In this document: positions 1-9,900 of the stretch, piece after piece
Numbering within the stretch: position 1 is the stretch's first letter
Layout: the number at the start of each line of letters is the position of its first letter
Source: Favolaschia claudopus
Taxonomy: Eukaryota; Basidiomycota; Agaricomycetes; Agaricales; Mycenaceae
DNA: 64,000 bases
Assembly: GCA_037176885.1 (NCBI GenBank)
Contig: JAWWNJ010000276.1
Span: 1 to 64,000 of the forward strand
Direction of reading: 5' to 3'
Notes under the pieces: generated by a model
Seen by the model: only the letters and a program-made list of their open reading frames with translations
What the model was told of the DNA's origin: nothing
The model's database searches: none
Program-made: the position numbers and the translations under genes

Positions 1-1018
1 CTCGTCTCGATGCCTCCTACGCGTCACGTCTTTGCCTTTCACTCTACTCATTATCTAGCTTTCTGGCTGTTCTCGCGCGAATTACATCCAAAACTCACTC
101 TACAACTCGGCACCTGTTGGGGATCGACACCCTCGGAATTTCAGTCCAGTTGCACGCGCGACTCGACAATTCAACGGACTCTCAACGCAACTCGCTTGCA
201 ATGCTCAACGCCTGTGCTTTAACATGGCATTCAAGGAGCTGTATAGCTGCAGCACAAGCGTGAAGGTGTGTGATTGCAATTCGCGTTATCGGTCTCTTGC
301 TAACTAGCCCGTGTCCCAGCGTCAAATCCGACCTCCCCATCCAGAAACCGCTTACCTGCACCGGCCGACGTTCAACGCCAGCAGGCCTCGAACAGCGGTG
401 TGGCAGCATCTGGGGTGTTGGTTGGATCGGCATAACGCCGTTATCGTTTAGTGGCTCGCGTACGTCGGGTGCGAGTGCGCACTTCGTTCTACGTGAGCCA
501 CTAGTAATGCCAACCTCTCTCGCTTGATGGCACACACCTCCGCGAAAACGACAACGGCGATTCGAGACCAGCAGTGTGTAACTGCAGGCAAACGGCCGGC
601 GCGGGTTCGCACTTTGCCCTTTGTCGCGCAGCTCCCGGGGTCGGTCTCGATGAGTCCCTGCCTTCAAAATCATCCCAAATCGCTTAGATTTCAATGGGAT
701 TTTTTTTCTTCCGGGCCGCGCGATCAAGTACAATCCAACATTGAAATAGCTCGGTTCCGACTCTATATTCAGTATCATTACTTCCCGGTCTACCTCTGGC
801 CTCAATGGTTGTGCTGGCTTGACTCTACTTACTCCAACCCAGCCTAAGATAACTCTTCTATCTGTGCATATCGAGGTTCAAGACTGGTTTAGAGCTGTAC
901 TGCCCATTCAGTTGAATTTTGAATGTTTTTATTGACGGGGTCCATCTATAATCCAAAACAATTATACTTCTCTTTGACTCGAAACAAACCGGGCTATATA
1001 CTACATGACGGCGCATAT
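1..1018. other. no gene recognised
   Basis: Several overlapping open frames exist on both strands but none resembles a known family and none has convincing splice or codon structure. The only local structure seen is an imperfect hairpin at about 449-508, where TTAGTGGCTC is answered by GAGCCACTAG. Confidence 0.5.
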
Positions 1019-1231
1019 TAGAGGGTTTGCGAAGAGCCATTGGGGCCATTGAATGGCTACCGATTTCCGCATTAGGAAACTTTGATGGGCTAAACTTTCA
1101 TGTAGAAGTCAAGAAGAGCTGCCTGGAATGAATTTTGGATACTCCAACCGGAGGTATCTTTGGTCAATACGCCGGAATCTGGACACTTATCTAGCCATTA
1201 GCCATTCAATGGCTGCATCGCAAACAGGCTA
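1019..1231 (+). mobile_element. MITE, TAGAGGG/TAGCCTG family (full copy)
   Basis: A 213-bp element starts TAGAGGGTTTGCGAAGAGCC and ends GCATCGCAAACAGGCTA, so the ends form an imperfect inverted repeat. Near each end lies a short GCCATT...AATGGC palindrome. The same element recurs at 42019-42230, 45402-46406 (interrupted) and 3113-3286 (truncated). Flanks are AT-rich and no clean target duplication is visible. No coding capacity. Confidence 0.75.
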
Positions 1232-2170
1232 TTTTCGACCTGAATTCTCGCTGAATTTGCGTTGAATCCGGCGTATTTGAGCTTTATGTTCAGAATTTTT
1301 CTTGAAATCACTTGAGTTCAGTCATACAAACATTGAAAGCACATTTTCTATGCCTCCCTCTGGCTTTTCTCTGTGCTGCAAGGTCCCTGACAGTTCGAAG
1401 CAAGTGAATTGCGCCTGAACACCTGAATTGGGAGCCCGCCGGCGAGCTAACCACAGGCACGGTTAATGAGCCTTTTGGATTTGCTTTTTTACGCTTGTTT
1501 CAGCGGTTAGGATGAATCCCCAGTGAATGTGTAACAAATTCTAGTGCCCACAAGTGATGGAATCGCTGTAAGGCCGGCTAACGCGAGTTATTGATATTTG
1601 ATTGTATTTACCCTCGGTGATTAAGGCATACACGGCAATTTTTGCAGCACTGGCAGGGCGGGATGCGAGCCAGTCTGGGTATGCCTCTCATTTCTTACAT
1701 GTACAGCGCTCACTTCTTGTCAGTTCCACTCTGAATGTGTCGACGCTGATGGTCGGAAGCCATGGGTGTGCGAGTCTTGCAGAGGTGCGAAAAAGCGCAG
1801 ATAAGTCAAGAATAACCAGATTCATTCGATTAGACACATGTGGTATTGCCAAGTTATGGTCTTGCTGATGTCCGGGAGTCATATACGCGCGGCAGAGGTG
1901 AATCAAGAGTGAAGGAGCAAAGCAAGAGCCAAGAGACACGCTTCACTGACAGCGTGTGAGTGACAGATCGCGTCCGAGAAAGGGAATTCCCTAATTGAGA
2001 AGGGTGGGGGGTCCGCCATTTCGCTGAGAACAAAACTTCGACCCTTAGTGTAGATTTCGCGGATCGGTTCCCCCTTGCCAAAACTCTGAGTTTTTTGTGC
2101 CAGGGTAATAGCCCCGCATCCGTTCTGCAGATTCGTCAAAAATTCGGGGTCAATAGAGCTTATTAGCAAC
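1232..2170. other. no gene recognised
   Basis: Short frames only. The motif around 1452-1475 (CCACAGGCA...TGAGCCTTT) recurs at 10815-10840, so part of this stretch is probably another diverged dispersed repeat. Confidence 0.4.
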
Positions 2171-2640
2171 CGGTGAAAAACGAAATTTCACGCGCTTAAC
2201 GGGGGTATCAAGCTTGATCAGGCTCCCAGTGCCGTTGATCAACTGATGTCAAGCTTGATCAAGTAGGGTCAAGCCATATCAAACACTGTCAAGTAGTATC
2301 AGGATGAAGCCGAAAAACTGCTCCAACACACCCTATGTACTTAGACTTTCATTCTTGAAGTATACAGTGTCCATGTAAGCTCACCTCATAAAGATATGGG
2401 AAGTGAATTTGTGAATTCATGACCCACTTATATTATAATTCAATTGAAGATAGAATTCAATTGTCAGATCTCAGAGTCAATGGGACTACATTGTAGGTAC
2501 AATGACATTATAAACTACTTATGCATTCAAGACACGCACAAGTGAATTGGACAGAGTCCAGTTGATGGTGATATCACGCCTGCAAGTGGAGTATTACCAT
2601 GATATGTGACGTAGACCACCTCACTATGTTAAAGGTTTCT

Positions 2641-2770
2641 TACAGTGGCGGCGCCATCTGATGCCACCCCCAAAGAATTGATGTGACCCCAATCGACTCC
2701 ATTTGCATCAAAAGTTCCAGAAATGGGCTGTTCTATTTTTAGGGGTGGCATCAGATGGCGCGCCACTGTA
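2641..2770 (+). mobile_element. MITE, TA-flanked CAGTGGCGGC family
   Basis: A 130-bp near-palindromic element starts TACAGTGGCGGCGCCATCTG and ends with its inverted complement, flanked by TA. Copies lie at 21092-21222 and 32683-32813, a larger one at 61616-61986 and a truncated one from 62521. TA duplication with CAG termini fits a non-autonomous Tc1/mariner-pogo type element. No coding capacity. Confidence 0.85.
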
Positions 2771-2830
2771 GCATAGTGGTTATAGTTTCATTTTATTACT
2801 TAGTCGCGCGGGTTCGAACCGCGCGATGCG
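2769..2830 (+). ncRNA. tRNA-like segment with A-box and B-box (pseudo-tRNA or SINE-like)
   Basis: TAGCATAGTGG resembles a Pol III A-box. About 30 nt downstream GGTTCGAACC is a perfect B-box inside a strong T-arm-like hairpin (CGCGC...GCGCG). No full cloverleaf with a normal anticodon arm can be drawn, so it is not called a tRNA. A similar segment lies at 30851-30921 in the other TGTCGG-ended element. Confidence 0.3.
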
Positions 2831-3112
2831 AAATATTTATAAATTCCAACTTCAATAGTAAATAGAAGTCTTATAGTATCAAACACTTCGAAGTACATAA
2901 GTATAGGTACTATCATAGAAAGCGCAACAGAGTTGTTACATTTTGACCAGTTTCCCCGCCCAACCTTGATCAAGACCTATCAAGCAATGTCAGGCCGTCA
3001 AGCTTGATCAGTGTTTATAAGTCTTTTTATCAACCGACCCCGAACTTGACAGCCTGATCAAGCTTGATATTGGTATATTTGGCCCTATCACCTGATTTCG
3101 GATTTTCCGACA

Positions 3113-3286
3113 TACCGATTTCCGCATTAGGAAACTTTGATGGGCCAAACTTTCATGTAGAAGTTAAGAAGAGCTGCCTGGAATGAAGTTCGGGTACTCG
3201 GACTGGGGGTATCTTTTGTCAATACGCCGGAATGTGGACACTTGCTTAGCCATTAGCCATTCAATGGCTGCATCGCAAACAGGCTA
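3113..3286 (+). mobile_element. MITE, TAGAGGG family (5'-truncated copy)
   Basis: The segment from ACCGATTTCCGCATTAGG to GCAAACAGGCTA matches the right three quarters of the 1019-1231 copy. It starts exactly where the TGTCGG-ended element stops, suggesting that element inserted into this MITE. Confidence 0.65.
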
Positions 3287-3510
3287 ATCTCGCCTTGGAT
3301 CCGCCGTTATGCAGCAAGTGCAACACGTCGATAATTGAAAACTGAGGCACACGATCGCACGACGGTCATGTCGATATGCGCAAGTAGTACTAGAGTTCTA
3401 CTAGAGCTTCTCAGCATATCATCTGGTACATAGGTAGCGTAGCAAATTGATTTTTTGTTCTGTGCACCAGAGTATTGAGGGAGTCCGAGTCGTCTTGGAC
3501 TGAGAAAATA

Positions 3511-3605
3511 GAAATGTGCCACGGATACCGCGAAATGTGCCGGGCATGTCATGGAATGTGCCGCCTTTTTCGTCAATGTGCCGCCCATTGCGAAATGTGC
3601 CGGCT
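3511..3605 (+). repeat. five imperfect copies of AATGTGCCG
   Basis: AATGTGCC(A/G)(C/G) occurs five times within 95 bp at irregular spacing of about 18-27 nt. Spacers are short and dissimilar; nothing supports a CRISPR. No function assigned. Confidence 0.5.
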
Positions 3606-4373
3606 TTCAATAATGTATGAAGGTGCCGAGTTTCGTATATCCCGCTCAGACTCAGAGAGAACGGTTGATCGCAACAGAAGGTCTCAAGTCCCATGCAATA
3701 GGAGAGCGGTAATGTCTGAATGTTGTAAGGTTCTTACAGCGCATTTGTTTGGTCGGTTTCCTTCCCCAGAAAATTGGAAATAAATCACATAGAATTATAT
3801 TCGGAAGAAAACGTGGTGTTGGAGAAGTCATGATGAGCACTACGAAAACGAAAATTCGTAGTATAACGGGGCTCCTAAAAGCTGCTCAACATCCAAACGC
3901 CATGGCCGTCGTGTCCTGTAGCAAAATCAATCATGTAACACGCTTTAACCATTGCTCCACCAATTTCATCGCGCGAAGCCTGAACCGATAATGGTCATCG
4001 CCAATCACACTCGCCGGAGGCAACCGACTGATATGGCGTAGTACCTTTCCAAGTTTCGAAGTCTGGAAAAATTATGAAGGCCTTACCAAAGCTCCTTGTG
4101 AAGAATGCTACTCGCAATTAAATCGTGCTCAGTGATATCCACATGCTTCTCTTCAATCTTGGTGAGCGTTCTGTCGGCACACACGATATTCTGTGTGTTA
4201 CAATGTCATGGCTGCACCATACCACTGTCAAAGGTATGAACTTGCCTCCATCGAAGGAACCTGGGTGTCTAAAAATGTCCTCTGCAGTTGAAAGCGCCAT
4301 CTTCGAGTCCGTATCTGCTGCAAGAGGGCTTGATGGGCGGCTTTGTAACCCTGCTGCAATTTTTTACGTTTAT
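3606..4373. other. no gene recognised
   Basis: Moderately open frames on both strands (for example 4125-4376 +) lack recognisable domains. The stretch flanking the MITE at 4374-4572 is open on both sides and may be a decayed coding region, but no family was identified. Confidence 0.35.
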
Positions 4374-4572
4374 TAGAGACTTTGCGGTAGCCACCGGTGG
4401 CTATCGGTGGCTCATTTTTCTCGAGACCGGATGACAGCCTCTGGGTGGACTAGCCACCATTTGCACGACCTATTCAGGGGATGCCAGGGTGGCTACCTCG
4501 AGCGGGAGGCTAAAAAAACTATTGCACACGAAGAGCCGCCGATAGCCACCGGTGGCTACCGCAAAGTCTCTA
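4374..4572 (+). mobile_element. MITE, TAGAGAC...TTTGCGG family
   Basis: The 199-bp element begins TAGAGACTTTGCGGTAGCCA and ends with the inverted complement CCGCAAAGTCTCTA. Just inside both ends is the palindrome AGCCACCGGTGGCT. TATTA occurs at both edges (4371-4375 and 4571-4575) and may be the target duplication. A truncated copy lies at 16534; related ends are at 12546, 21468 and 63181. Confidence 0.75.
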
Positions 4573-5848
4573 TTAACCAGGTTCGGTTTCTCGAGCAGCC
4601 TCGCCCTGATGAGCTGGATCTGTGCGGTTTCTACCCAGGCGCTGACAACGGATTGAAGGGAGGGGACTTAGTTCTAGGATTCATCACGTACAAGTCACAA
4701 TCAGGGTAGAACATAACTGCATGCGATGCAGCACAATGTCTCGCACAAGCAACCTGCTCAGGCAAAGTTTCCGGAAATACCACCTAGGATTATGAGCAGA
4801 TATTCTGTCGAAAAGGCTCTCAAGTACAGTCTTGTACCCGGTAATGGGACGATCAAATCTTTTGCCGACATTTACCCAAAAATGACATGATTTCTATAAA
4901 ATCTGAGGGCGCCGATCCAGTCTTTGGGTCCAAATCAATGTTCGGGCAACATTGTGTAGCTATCGCCTGGGAGTAGGCCTATATCGGCCAAGATCAAGGT
5001 GAAAAGTCGTTATCAGTGCAAGGATGCGGAAATGGGACGTCACAACAGTCACGCCGGCTATTCAAGTTTTGACGCGTTTTTTTGCTGTTTTCTCTGTTTG
5101 CTCCCTTCGGAGAAAGTTCTAGTCGCCCAAGGTAAGCTATTAAATACTGCCAGGCAACTTGTTTGACCTCTGCAGCTCGAATTCGGGCCATACTCTCAAC
5201 CCGGGGGGATACCCAAATGGGGAAGGTGAGCATCATTCTTCAGCATTTTCCGGAAGTTTTGCTTTGTGGCCTGTCTACTTTTGCTTCTCTGCCCTCGGTA
5301 TACCATAGGGACGTTCATTGTGCATACAATCATGTTTCCACTTAATATTGAGGCTATAAAAGCACCCAACACTGAGAAAACCTAAGCCGATGCCGTGATT
5401 TGATTTCACTTTTCAAGACTTGTCAGATTGTTTTGAGCGCAGAAGTAGAACGATTGCAATGGCCAGTCTAGCTTCGAAATATGTTGTTGTTTACACGTTG
5501 AATTTATGGTCTGAAAAGGGATTCGGATACACTGTGTATATTGCGCTCAGAAATTGGGTTTGTCCCATTACCACATACCGTCCCATTACCAGGTACAAGA
5601 CTGTACCATGGCCGGCCAACTAGGATACCCCTTCAACTTCGCAAGCACAAAATCGCCCGGAACTATGGGATTTCGGGCAAGGTCCATGGACGAGAGGGGG
5701 AGGAGGGGGAGGTTTCAGGTCTCGGTGAGCAGCGTGTTCCGATGGTATGCACCCCATGAGCTTTAAGATTAGCCAATGATACTCATGCGGACATTTGGAA
5801 CGGCCGATTTGCCGACGGCGAGCGCTTGGTTCACCGTTTAACCCACCA
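4573..5848. other. no gene recognised
   Basis: Only short frames without recognised domains or a consistent exon series. Confidence 0.4.
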
Positions 5849-6117
5849 TCTAATGTAGTCTCGTGACCAGACTCTTATGCCATCCCAAAGGGAACCCTGT
5901 CATACAGCTGTTTCGGAAAAAGAATACGGGTTTCGGCATTTGTTGCTCCTCAATTCTTTGTTGACACTTGCTTGACCTTGAGTCTGTTTGCGAAATCTGA
6001 TTTCTCGCTCGCCTGGCCTCGGTATATTTCCGGGAAAGTTCTGTGGGTACCATCGAGCATTGGTCTATTATCTGGTTAAACTACAATCCTCACATGGACC
6101 CCAGCAATCGTGCAAGC

Positions 6118-6288
6118 TACAGTCAACTCTGTCTTAACCCATAGGCCTCCGTTCCGCCCAAATCCTATGGGGTATTACAGAGTTATGGGTTATCCCAGTC
6201 AAAATGTAGTCAAAATCTACGAAAATTGTATGGGTTTATGGCCCATTATGGGTTATGAGAGGTATGGGTTAAGACAGAGGCGACTGTA
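6118..6288 (+). mobile_element. nested TA-flanked MITE (CAGTC...AACCCATA)
   Basis: A 171-bp element with TIRs TACAGTCAACTCTGTCTTAA and the inverted counterpart ending GACTGTA, bounded by TA. Termini and duplication fit a Tc1/mariner-pogo derivative. It sits inside the 5854-7577 element. Confidence 0.7.
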
Positions 6289-6445
6289 GTCTGACCCAAT
6301 TGTGTTCCTCACGGCACCTTCCTTCTGAGGCAACAATTTGTGGAGTTTTGACAGAATCGTCAACAAGTGTAGACAAAAAATTAAAGAGGCAGAAATGACG
6401 AAACCCGTATTCTTTTTACGAAACGGCTGTAAGAGTCTGGAACAA

Positions 6446-6808
6446 TCAGCGGCCACATAACCGTACCATGGCCTTATCAAAATTGATGGTGTTTTCCCAC
6501 AGTATGTGGACTTTACTTCCCCTCGTTTTGCTCACTTCTTCCTTTTCATGACCTGCAATTTGTGCATATTCGAGGATATTTAGCTGCTCAAAGTCTATTA
6601 AGCCTTCCAAACGAATTTTTTCGGTCGTAGCTGCAAGATATTCATCCTGTGCGTAATTCTGCTGACAGCACTTCCCAAAACGGTCTAACTGGTCAAAGTT
6701 CGCTGAAAGTGCGCAAAGGGCTAAGTCTCTCAACATATAAGAACCCAAACAGACTACATCTACTAAATGTACTACCTCACAGTCTGCAGAAGATTCAAAA
6801 TGAGCCAT
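6446..6808 (-). CDS. unrecognised 120-aa open frame inside the 5854-7577 element
   Basis: An ATG-initiated frame of 120 codons with balanced composition, Cys-containing in its first half and charged in its second (stretch EDEYL-like, then ILEYAQIAGHEKEEVSK). It partly overlaps the internal inverted repeat whose partner lies at about 6980-7065. No domain is recognised. It could be captured sequence or chance. Confidence 0.3.
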   Translation of the reverse strand: MAHFESSADCEVVHLVDVVCLGSYMLRDLALCALSANFDQLDRFGKCCQQNYAQDEYLAATTEKIRLEGLIDFEQLNILEYAQIAGHEKEEVSKTRGSKVHILWENTINFDKAMVRLCGR

Positions 6809-7265
6809 TTGAGGCCCTCGACCCGTTTTGGGACGTAACAGTCATCCTTATTACGCAGTATACTCAAACCTCTTGAAGGACTGATATTCGACGCAAAAAT
6901 GTGACTCAAATAGACTTTGACTGCATTATAAAAGTAGACCCTGCCCATATATTGTCAAGTTCCGGTGTAGAAACAAGCAGAATGAGAGGAGGTAAAGTCC
7001 ATACACTGTGGGAAAACACCATCAATTTTGATAAGGCCATGGTACGGTTATGTGGCCGCTGATTGCAAGGGGTGAGCGATCTCTGGATCACCCAATATAT
7101 CCCACGACCTACCCCCCCCAGAAAAGGCAATGATCATCAGTTGCCATCAACCATCACCTCAAGCAAATCGTCCTTTCTACGATGTTTTCGCGCCCGCTGT
7201 GCCTGCCAGTGGGTAGAATGTTCAGGGTAGTCCTACTACCCTACTATGACCCTTCCTCCTGTGTT

Positions 7266-7490
7266 TTCAGCAAGAAATTCAACACACCCAGGCACTAGAT
7301 AATTCTATTATTAGGACGATTATACAAAGAAACGAAAAAACTGCGAATAACCTTGCTGAGGGTCAGCAAATGTTGCTTCCCTCAATTGCCACTGCACATT
7401 TTGCCTCAGACCCGGTTTTGCTGCAAATATACCGCGAGTTGGAAGAGATCAGTTGGAGATCACTGATCTCGCTTATGCCGACAGCAAATT
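7266..7490 (+). pseudogene. coding-like remnant without start codon
   Basis: An open frame without ATG reads as an amphipathic, Gln/Leu-rich helical segment (for example NNLAEGQQMLLPSIATAHF and QIYRELEEISWRSLI) ending at a stop. Composition looks like real protein rather than chance. It lies near the right end of the 5854-7577 element, so it may be part of that element's own gene or captured host sequence. Family unknown. Confidence 0.3.
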
Positions 7491-7582
7491 GACAGATCCA
7501 GAGATCGCTCACCTCTTGGCTGATTGTTCCAGACTCTTATGACAGGGTTCCCTTAAGAGTCTGGTCACGAGACTACATCTAA

Positions 7583-8395
7583 TGGATCAAGGCATTACGG
7601 TATTGAAAGGCGTGATATGTGTACTTGTTTGTTTCCTTTCGGCACACGGTTTCCTTTTAGAGCCAATGGGGTACACGCAGGACTAGCTTACTCCGTGCAT
7701 AAAAAATTCAAACTCCTCATGTAGTCTACTAGAAAACGTGTTATCAAGAGATTGTCCGGAGGAATTTCCAAGATTCTGAATTTTCATTGAGCAGGGTCTG
7801 TTTTCCTCGACATCGGACAAATACCTTCTAAGTCTACCAATTCTGCAAAGCTGAGGAAATCCTCCGGCCAATAGGTCCAAACCTTCATTCCGCCAAACCA
7901 GTTTGCAGATCCCCCGCTGATCCTACTGCTCCTACGCGGTCTTGTGAGCAGAGATCATTCGCGTGACTTCGTGACGTCACACCACTTACATCTCTACTCT
8001 CGGCCTCACATTTGACGCGCAGTCCGCGCGATTCACGCCTTCTATGGTGCGCTCGGCCTAAACACCACCAAACAAGAACGAAATTTATTCCACCTGATCA
8101 AAACCTTTCCACGACTGATCCTCTGGCCAAAACACTCCGATTAGATAGTAGTACAATCCCTCAAGAGGGATTCTTCATCCGCTCAAAACTCACAATAAAT
8201 ACTTTTTGCGCGGGGCCGATTTGAGACATCAGTGATGTAATCAATCAATCAGTCATGTGAGCTTACGGAACATGCCTAATTTAGGCGCGACTTGCCTGAG
8301 TAGCGATGGAACAACTCGTCGAAATATCAAGTACGAAGCGCGCCACATCACCTACATAGCCCCCACCTATTCTACCGACCCTGACGCCCCGCAAG
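7583..8395. other. no gene recognised
   Basis: Short frames only. Confidence 0.4.
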
Positions 8396-9082
8396 AATGC
8401 CCTGGATCACACCGCACAGACACAATTCGATGGGTGGGACGTCATAAACAGTTCCATTGTCCAGTTCTATCGCGACAGTCCGCCTGGTCGTCGCGATGCA
8501 CTTCAGGGTGTTACTTATGAGGCGGACGACTTGTGGCGAAGGGCTGTGGCCTACAACTCGGACCATGCCTCTGATGTTCGCGCCGCTGCCCAGAAGACCA
8601 AGGAGCGGAAACTTCAGATCTTGGAAACTGATCTCGGGAAGGTGCAGCTAGCCGCCATGTCGGAGTCCAGGGCGGAGAGCGCACTGTGGGAGGTTGTTAA
8701 AGAGATGAGTGAGGATCCTGATGGTGTCGATGAACGGTACTTATTCCAATTGATACTTCCTATCCTGCTCGCACCTCATAATCTTTCGAGCGCGCTACCG
8801 GCAGAGCTTCGTTGTGAGGCCTTACAGGCCCTTGCTCGCCAGCTCGGATCCACCGCTTTCGAATCTTTACCGCAGGAACGACAAATGATCCTCGCACGCT
8901 TCATTGTTGCGGGCTGCTGCAAACACAAGGACCACAACTGTACGAAAATCGGCGTTACCGGTATGCAGACTGTCTGGGAGACTCTCGGTATGACTCCACG
9001 CGTTCTTCTTGCCAACAAGGACAACGCTGCTACCATCGCTCTAGGCGAGGAAGCAGATTCAGCCGCCTCGAAGGCGAGGTGA
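8396..9082 (+). CDS. unrecognised protein fragment, about 229 codons, no ATG near its start
   Basis: The frame is open from upstream of 8396 to a stop at 9080-9082, with first internal ATG codons at 8656 and 8704. It is helical and charged, with motifs such as FDGWDVINSSIVQFYRDSPP near the start and a Cys/His cluster (GCCKHKDHNC) at about residues 172-181. No family was recognised. Directly after it, in another frame, come LINE reverse-transcriptase remnants, so it could be an ORF1/gag-like product or an unrelated sequence joined at a breakpoint near 9050. The missing start suggests an upstream exon or truncation. Confidence 0.4.
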   Translation, partial: NALDHTAQTQFDGWDVINSSIVQFYRDSPPGRRDALQGVTYEADDLWRRAVAYNSDHASDVRAAAQKTKERKLQILETDLGKVQLAAMSESRAESALWEVVKEMSEDPDGVDERYLFQLILPILLAPHNLSSALPAELRCEALQALARQLGSTAFESLPQERQMILARFIVAGCCKHKDHNCTKIGVTGMQTVWETLGMTPRVLLANKDNAATIALGEEADSAASKAR

Positions 9083-9453
9083 TCAGCAAATATTGGTCAA
9101 TGATCAATAAAGCCAAGAAACCGCGCGATGCCATCTACAGACTCCGGAAGCCATCTACAGACTCCGGAAGCCATCCCCCCCCCCCCCTCCCAATACGCCC
9201 CCAGCAGCGAACCCGACCTACGAAACGGACTCTCAGAAAATGGCTGACATTGCGAGGAACTACCATAACAAGATCCAAGACGACAGGAAGGAAACCACCG
9301 TAGATGAACGGGAAGACGCGATACAACGAGACGCTCTCGAACGAAGAGATAGAAACCTTGAGACAGAAACTGTCAAGGGAGGACGTAATGGAGGCACTAA
9401 AACTGTCAGCCAACGATAAAGCGCCGGGTGAGGACGGTGTTATGTATGAGTGA
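9050..9453 (+). pseudogene. LINE reverse transcriptase fragment (endonuclease-RT linker and RT start)
   Basis: Frame pieces give EGEVISKYWSMINKAKKPRD, then MADIARNYHNKIQ, then LSREDVMEALKLSANDKAPG followed by EDG, the pattern that joins the endonuclease to the first RT motif in fungal LINEs. The pieces are in different frames, so at least one frameshift is present, and a 20-bp unit (GCCATCTACAGACTCCGGAA) is duplicated near 9130-9170. The sequence stops just after the first RT block and is followed by gypsy DNA. A dead, truncated element. Confidence 0.7.
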
Positions 9454-9559
9454 CGTCACTCACTGTAATGAATAACCTTTTTTGGTAAGTTGGATTGACA
9501 ACGGATTTCAAACTCAGATCGACCGGTCTGTCTATCGACAGGCTTGCCTCCATAGACAG

Positions 9560-9900
9560 ACGGTCACCGGTCTAGCTTGGATTTGTCAACCGCTTTTTGT
9601 GCTTCTGAAGAAGGGTGTCAAATGGGAATGGAACGACCTACATCGAGAAGCGTTCGAACTCAGTAAGCAGGTTCTCACAAACGCGCTATTGAACGCGTCA
9701 TTTGCTACTGGTCGCGTGTCATCAAATCTCCGGAACGCAACTATTCTCCGACGGAGCGCGAAGCCCTTGCGCTCAAAGAAGCACTCATCAAATTTCAACC
9801 GTTTCTCGAAGGCGAGTCAATTGCTGCAATTACCGATCACGCAGCGTAAACTTGGAGTCGAACATTCCAGAAGTTAATCGCCGTCTTCTTACTTGTGGGG
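9560..9900 (+). pseudogene. Ty3/gypsy reverse transcriptase-RNase H fragment
   Basis: The frame reads PLFVLLKKGVKWEWNDLHRE, matching the RT-RNase H connection of basidiomycete gypsy elements (usual form PLxxLlkKdvkWeW). After a deletion and frameshift come NYSPTEREALALKEALIKFQ and AAITDHAA, the RNase H core of the same family. Roughly 50 codons expected between the blocks are missing and a stop follows. No LTRs found. Confidence 0.7.

Larger units (their letters stand above)
2171..3112. mobile_element. TGTCGG-ended element with palindromic subterminal repeats (left end uncertain)
   Basis: The right end reads ...ATTTTCCGACA, matching the ends of the element inside the hAT intron at 30433-31260. 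Just inside both ends are clusters of the palindrome TCAAGCTTGATCA and relatives (about 2205-2300 and 2965-3070) in opposite orientations. Between them lie a TA-flanked MITE (2641-2770) and a tRNA-like segment. The left boundary is inferred from weak similarity and may be wrong. No transposase is encoded. Confidence 0.4.
5854..7577. mobile_element. 1.7-kb element with 24-bp TIRs and TCTAA target duplication
   Basis: The left end reads TGTAGTCTCGTGACCAGACT and the right end is its inverted complement, identical over 24 bp. TCTAA directly flanks both sides (5849-5853, 7578-7582). TG...CA ends with a 5-bp duplication resemble an LTR unit, but the long terminal inverted repeats do not. Inside are two further inverted repeat pairs (about 5905-5970 with 6365-6435; about 6455-6535 with 6980-7065), a TA-flanked MITE (6118-6288) and two coding-like remnants. 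Class unresolved. Confidence 0.65.

Noticed and set aside
182..805. 207-aa ORF on the minus strand
   Set aside because: No recognisable domain, overlapping ORFs of equal size on the other strand, and no splice context.
2769..2830. tRNA gene
   Set aside because: A-box and B-box are present but no acceptor stem or normal anticodon arm can be drawn; kept only as tRNA-like.
3511..3605. Spaced AATGTGCCG repeats resembling a mini CRISPR array
   Set aside because: Repeat is only about 9 bp, spacers are irregular and similar to each other, and the genome is fungal.
4118..4300. Fungal protein kinase (FunK1-like) fragment
   Set aside because: Only a few residues look suggestive and the kinase motifs are absent.
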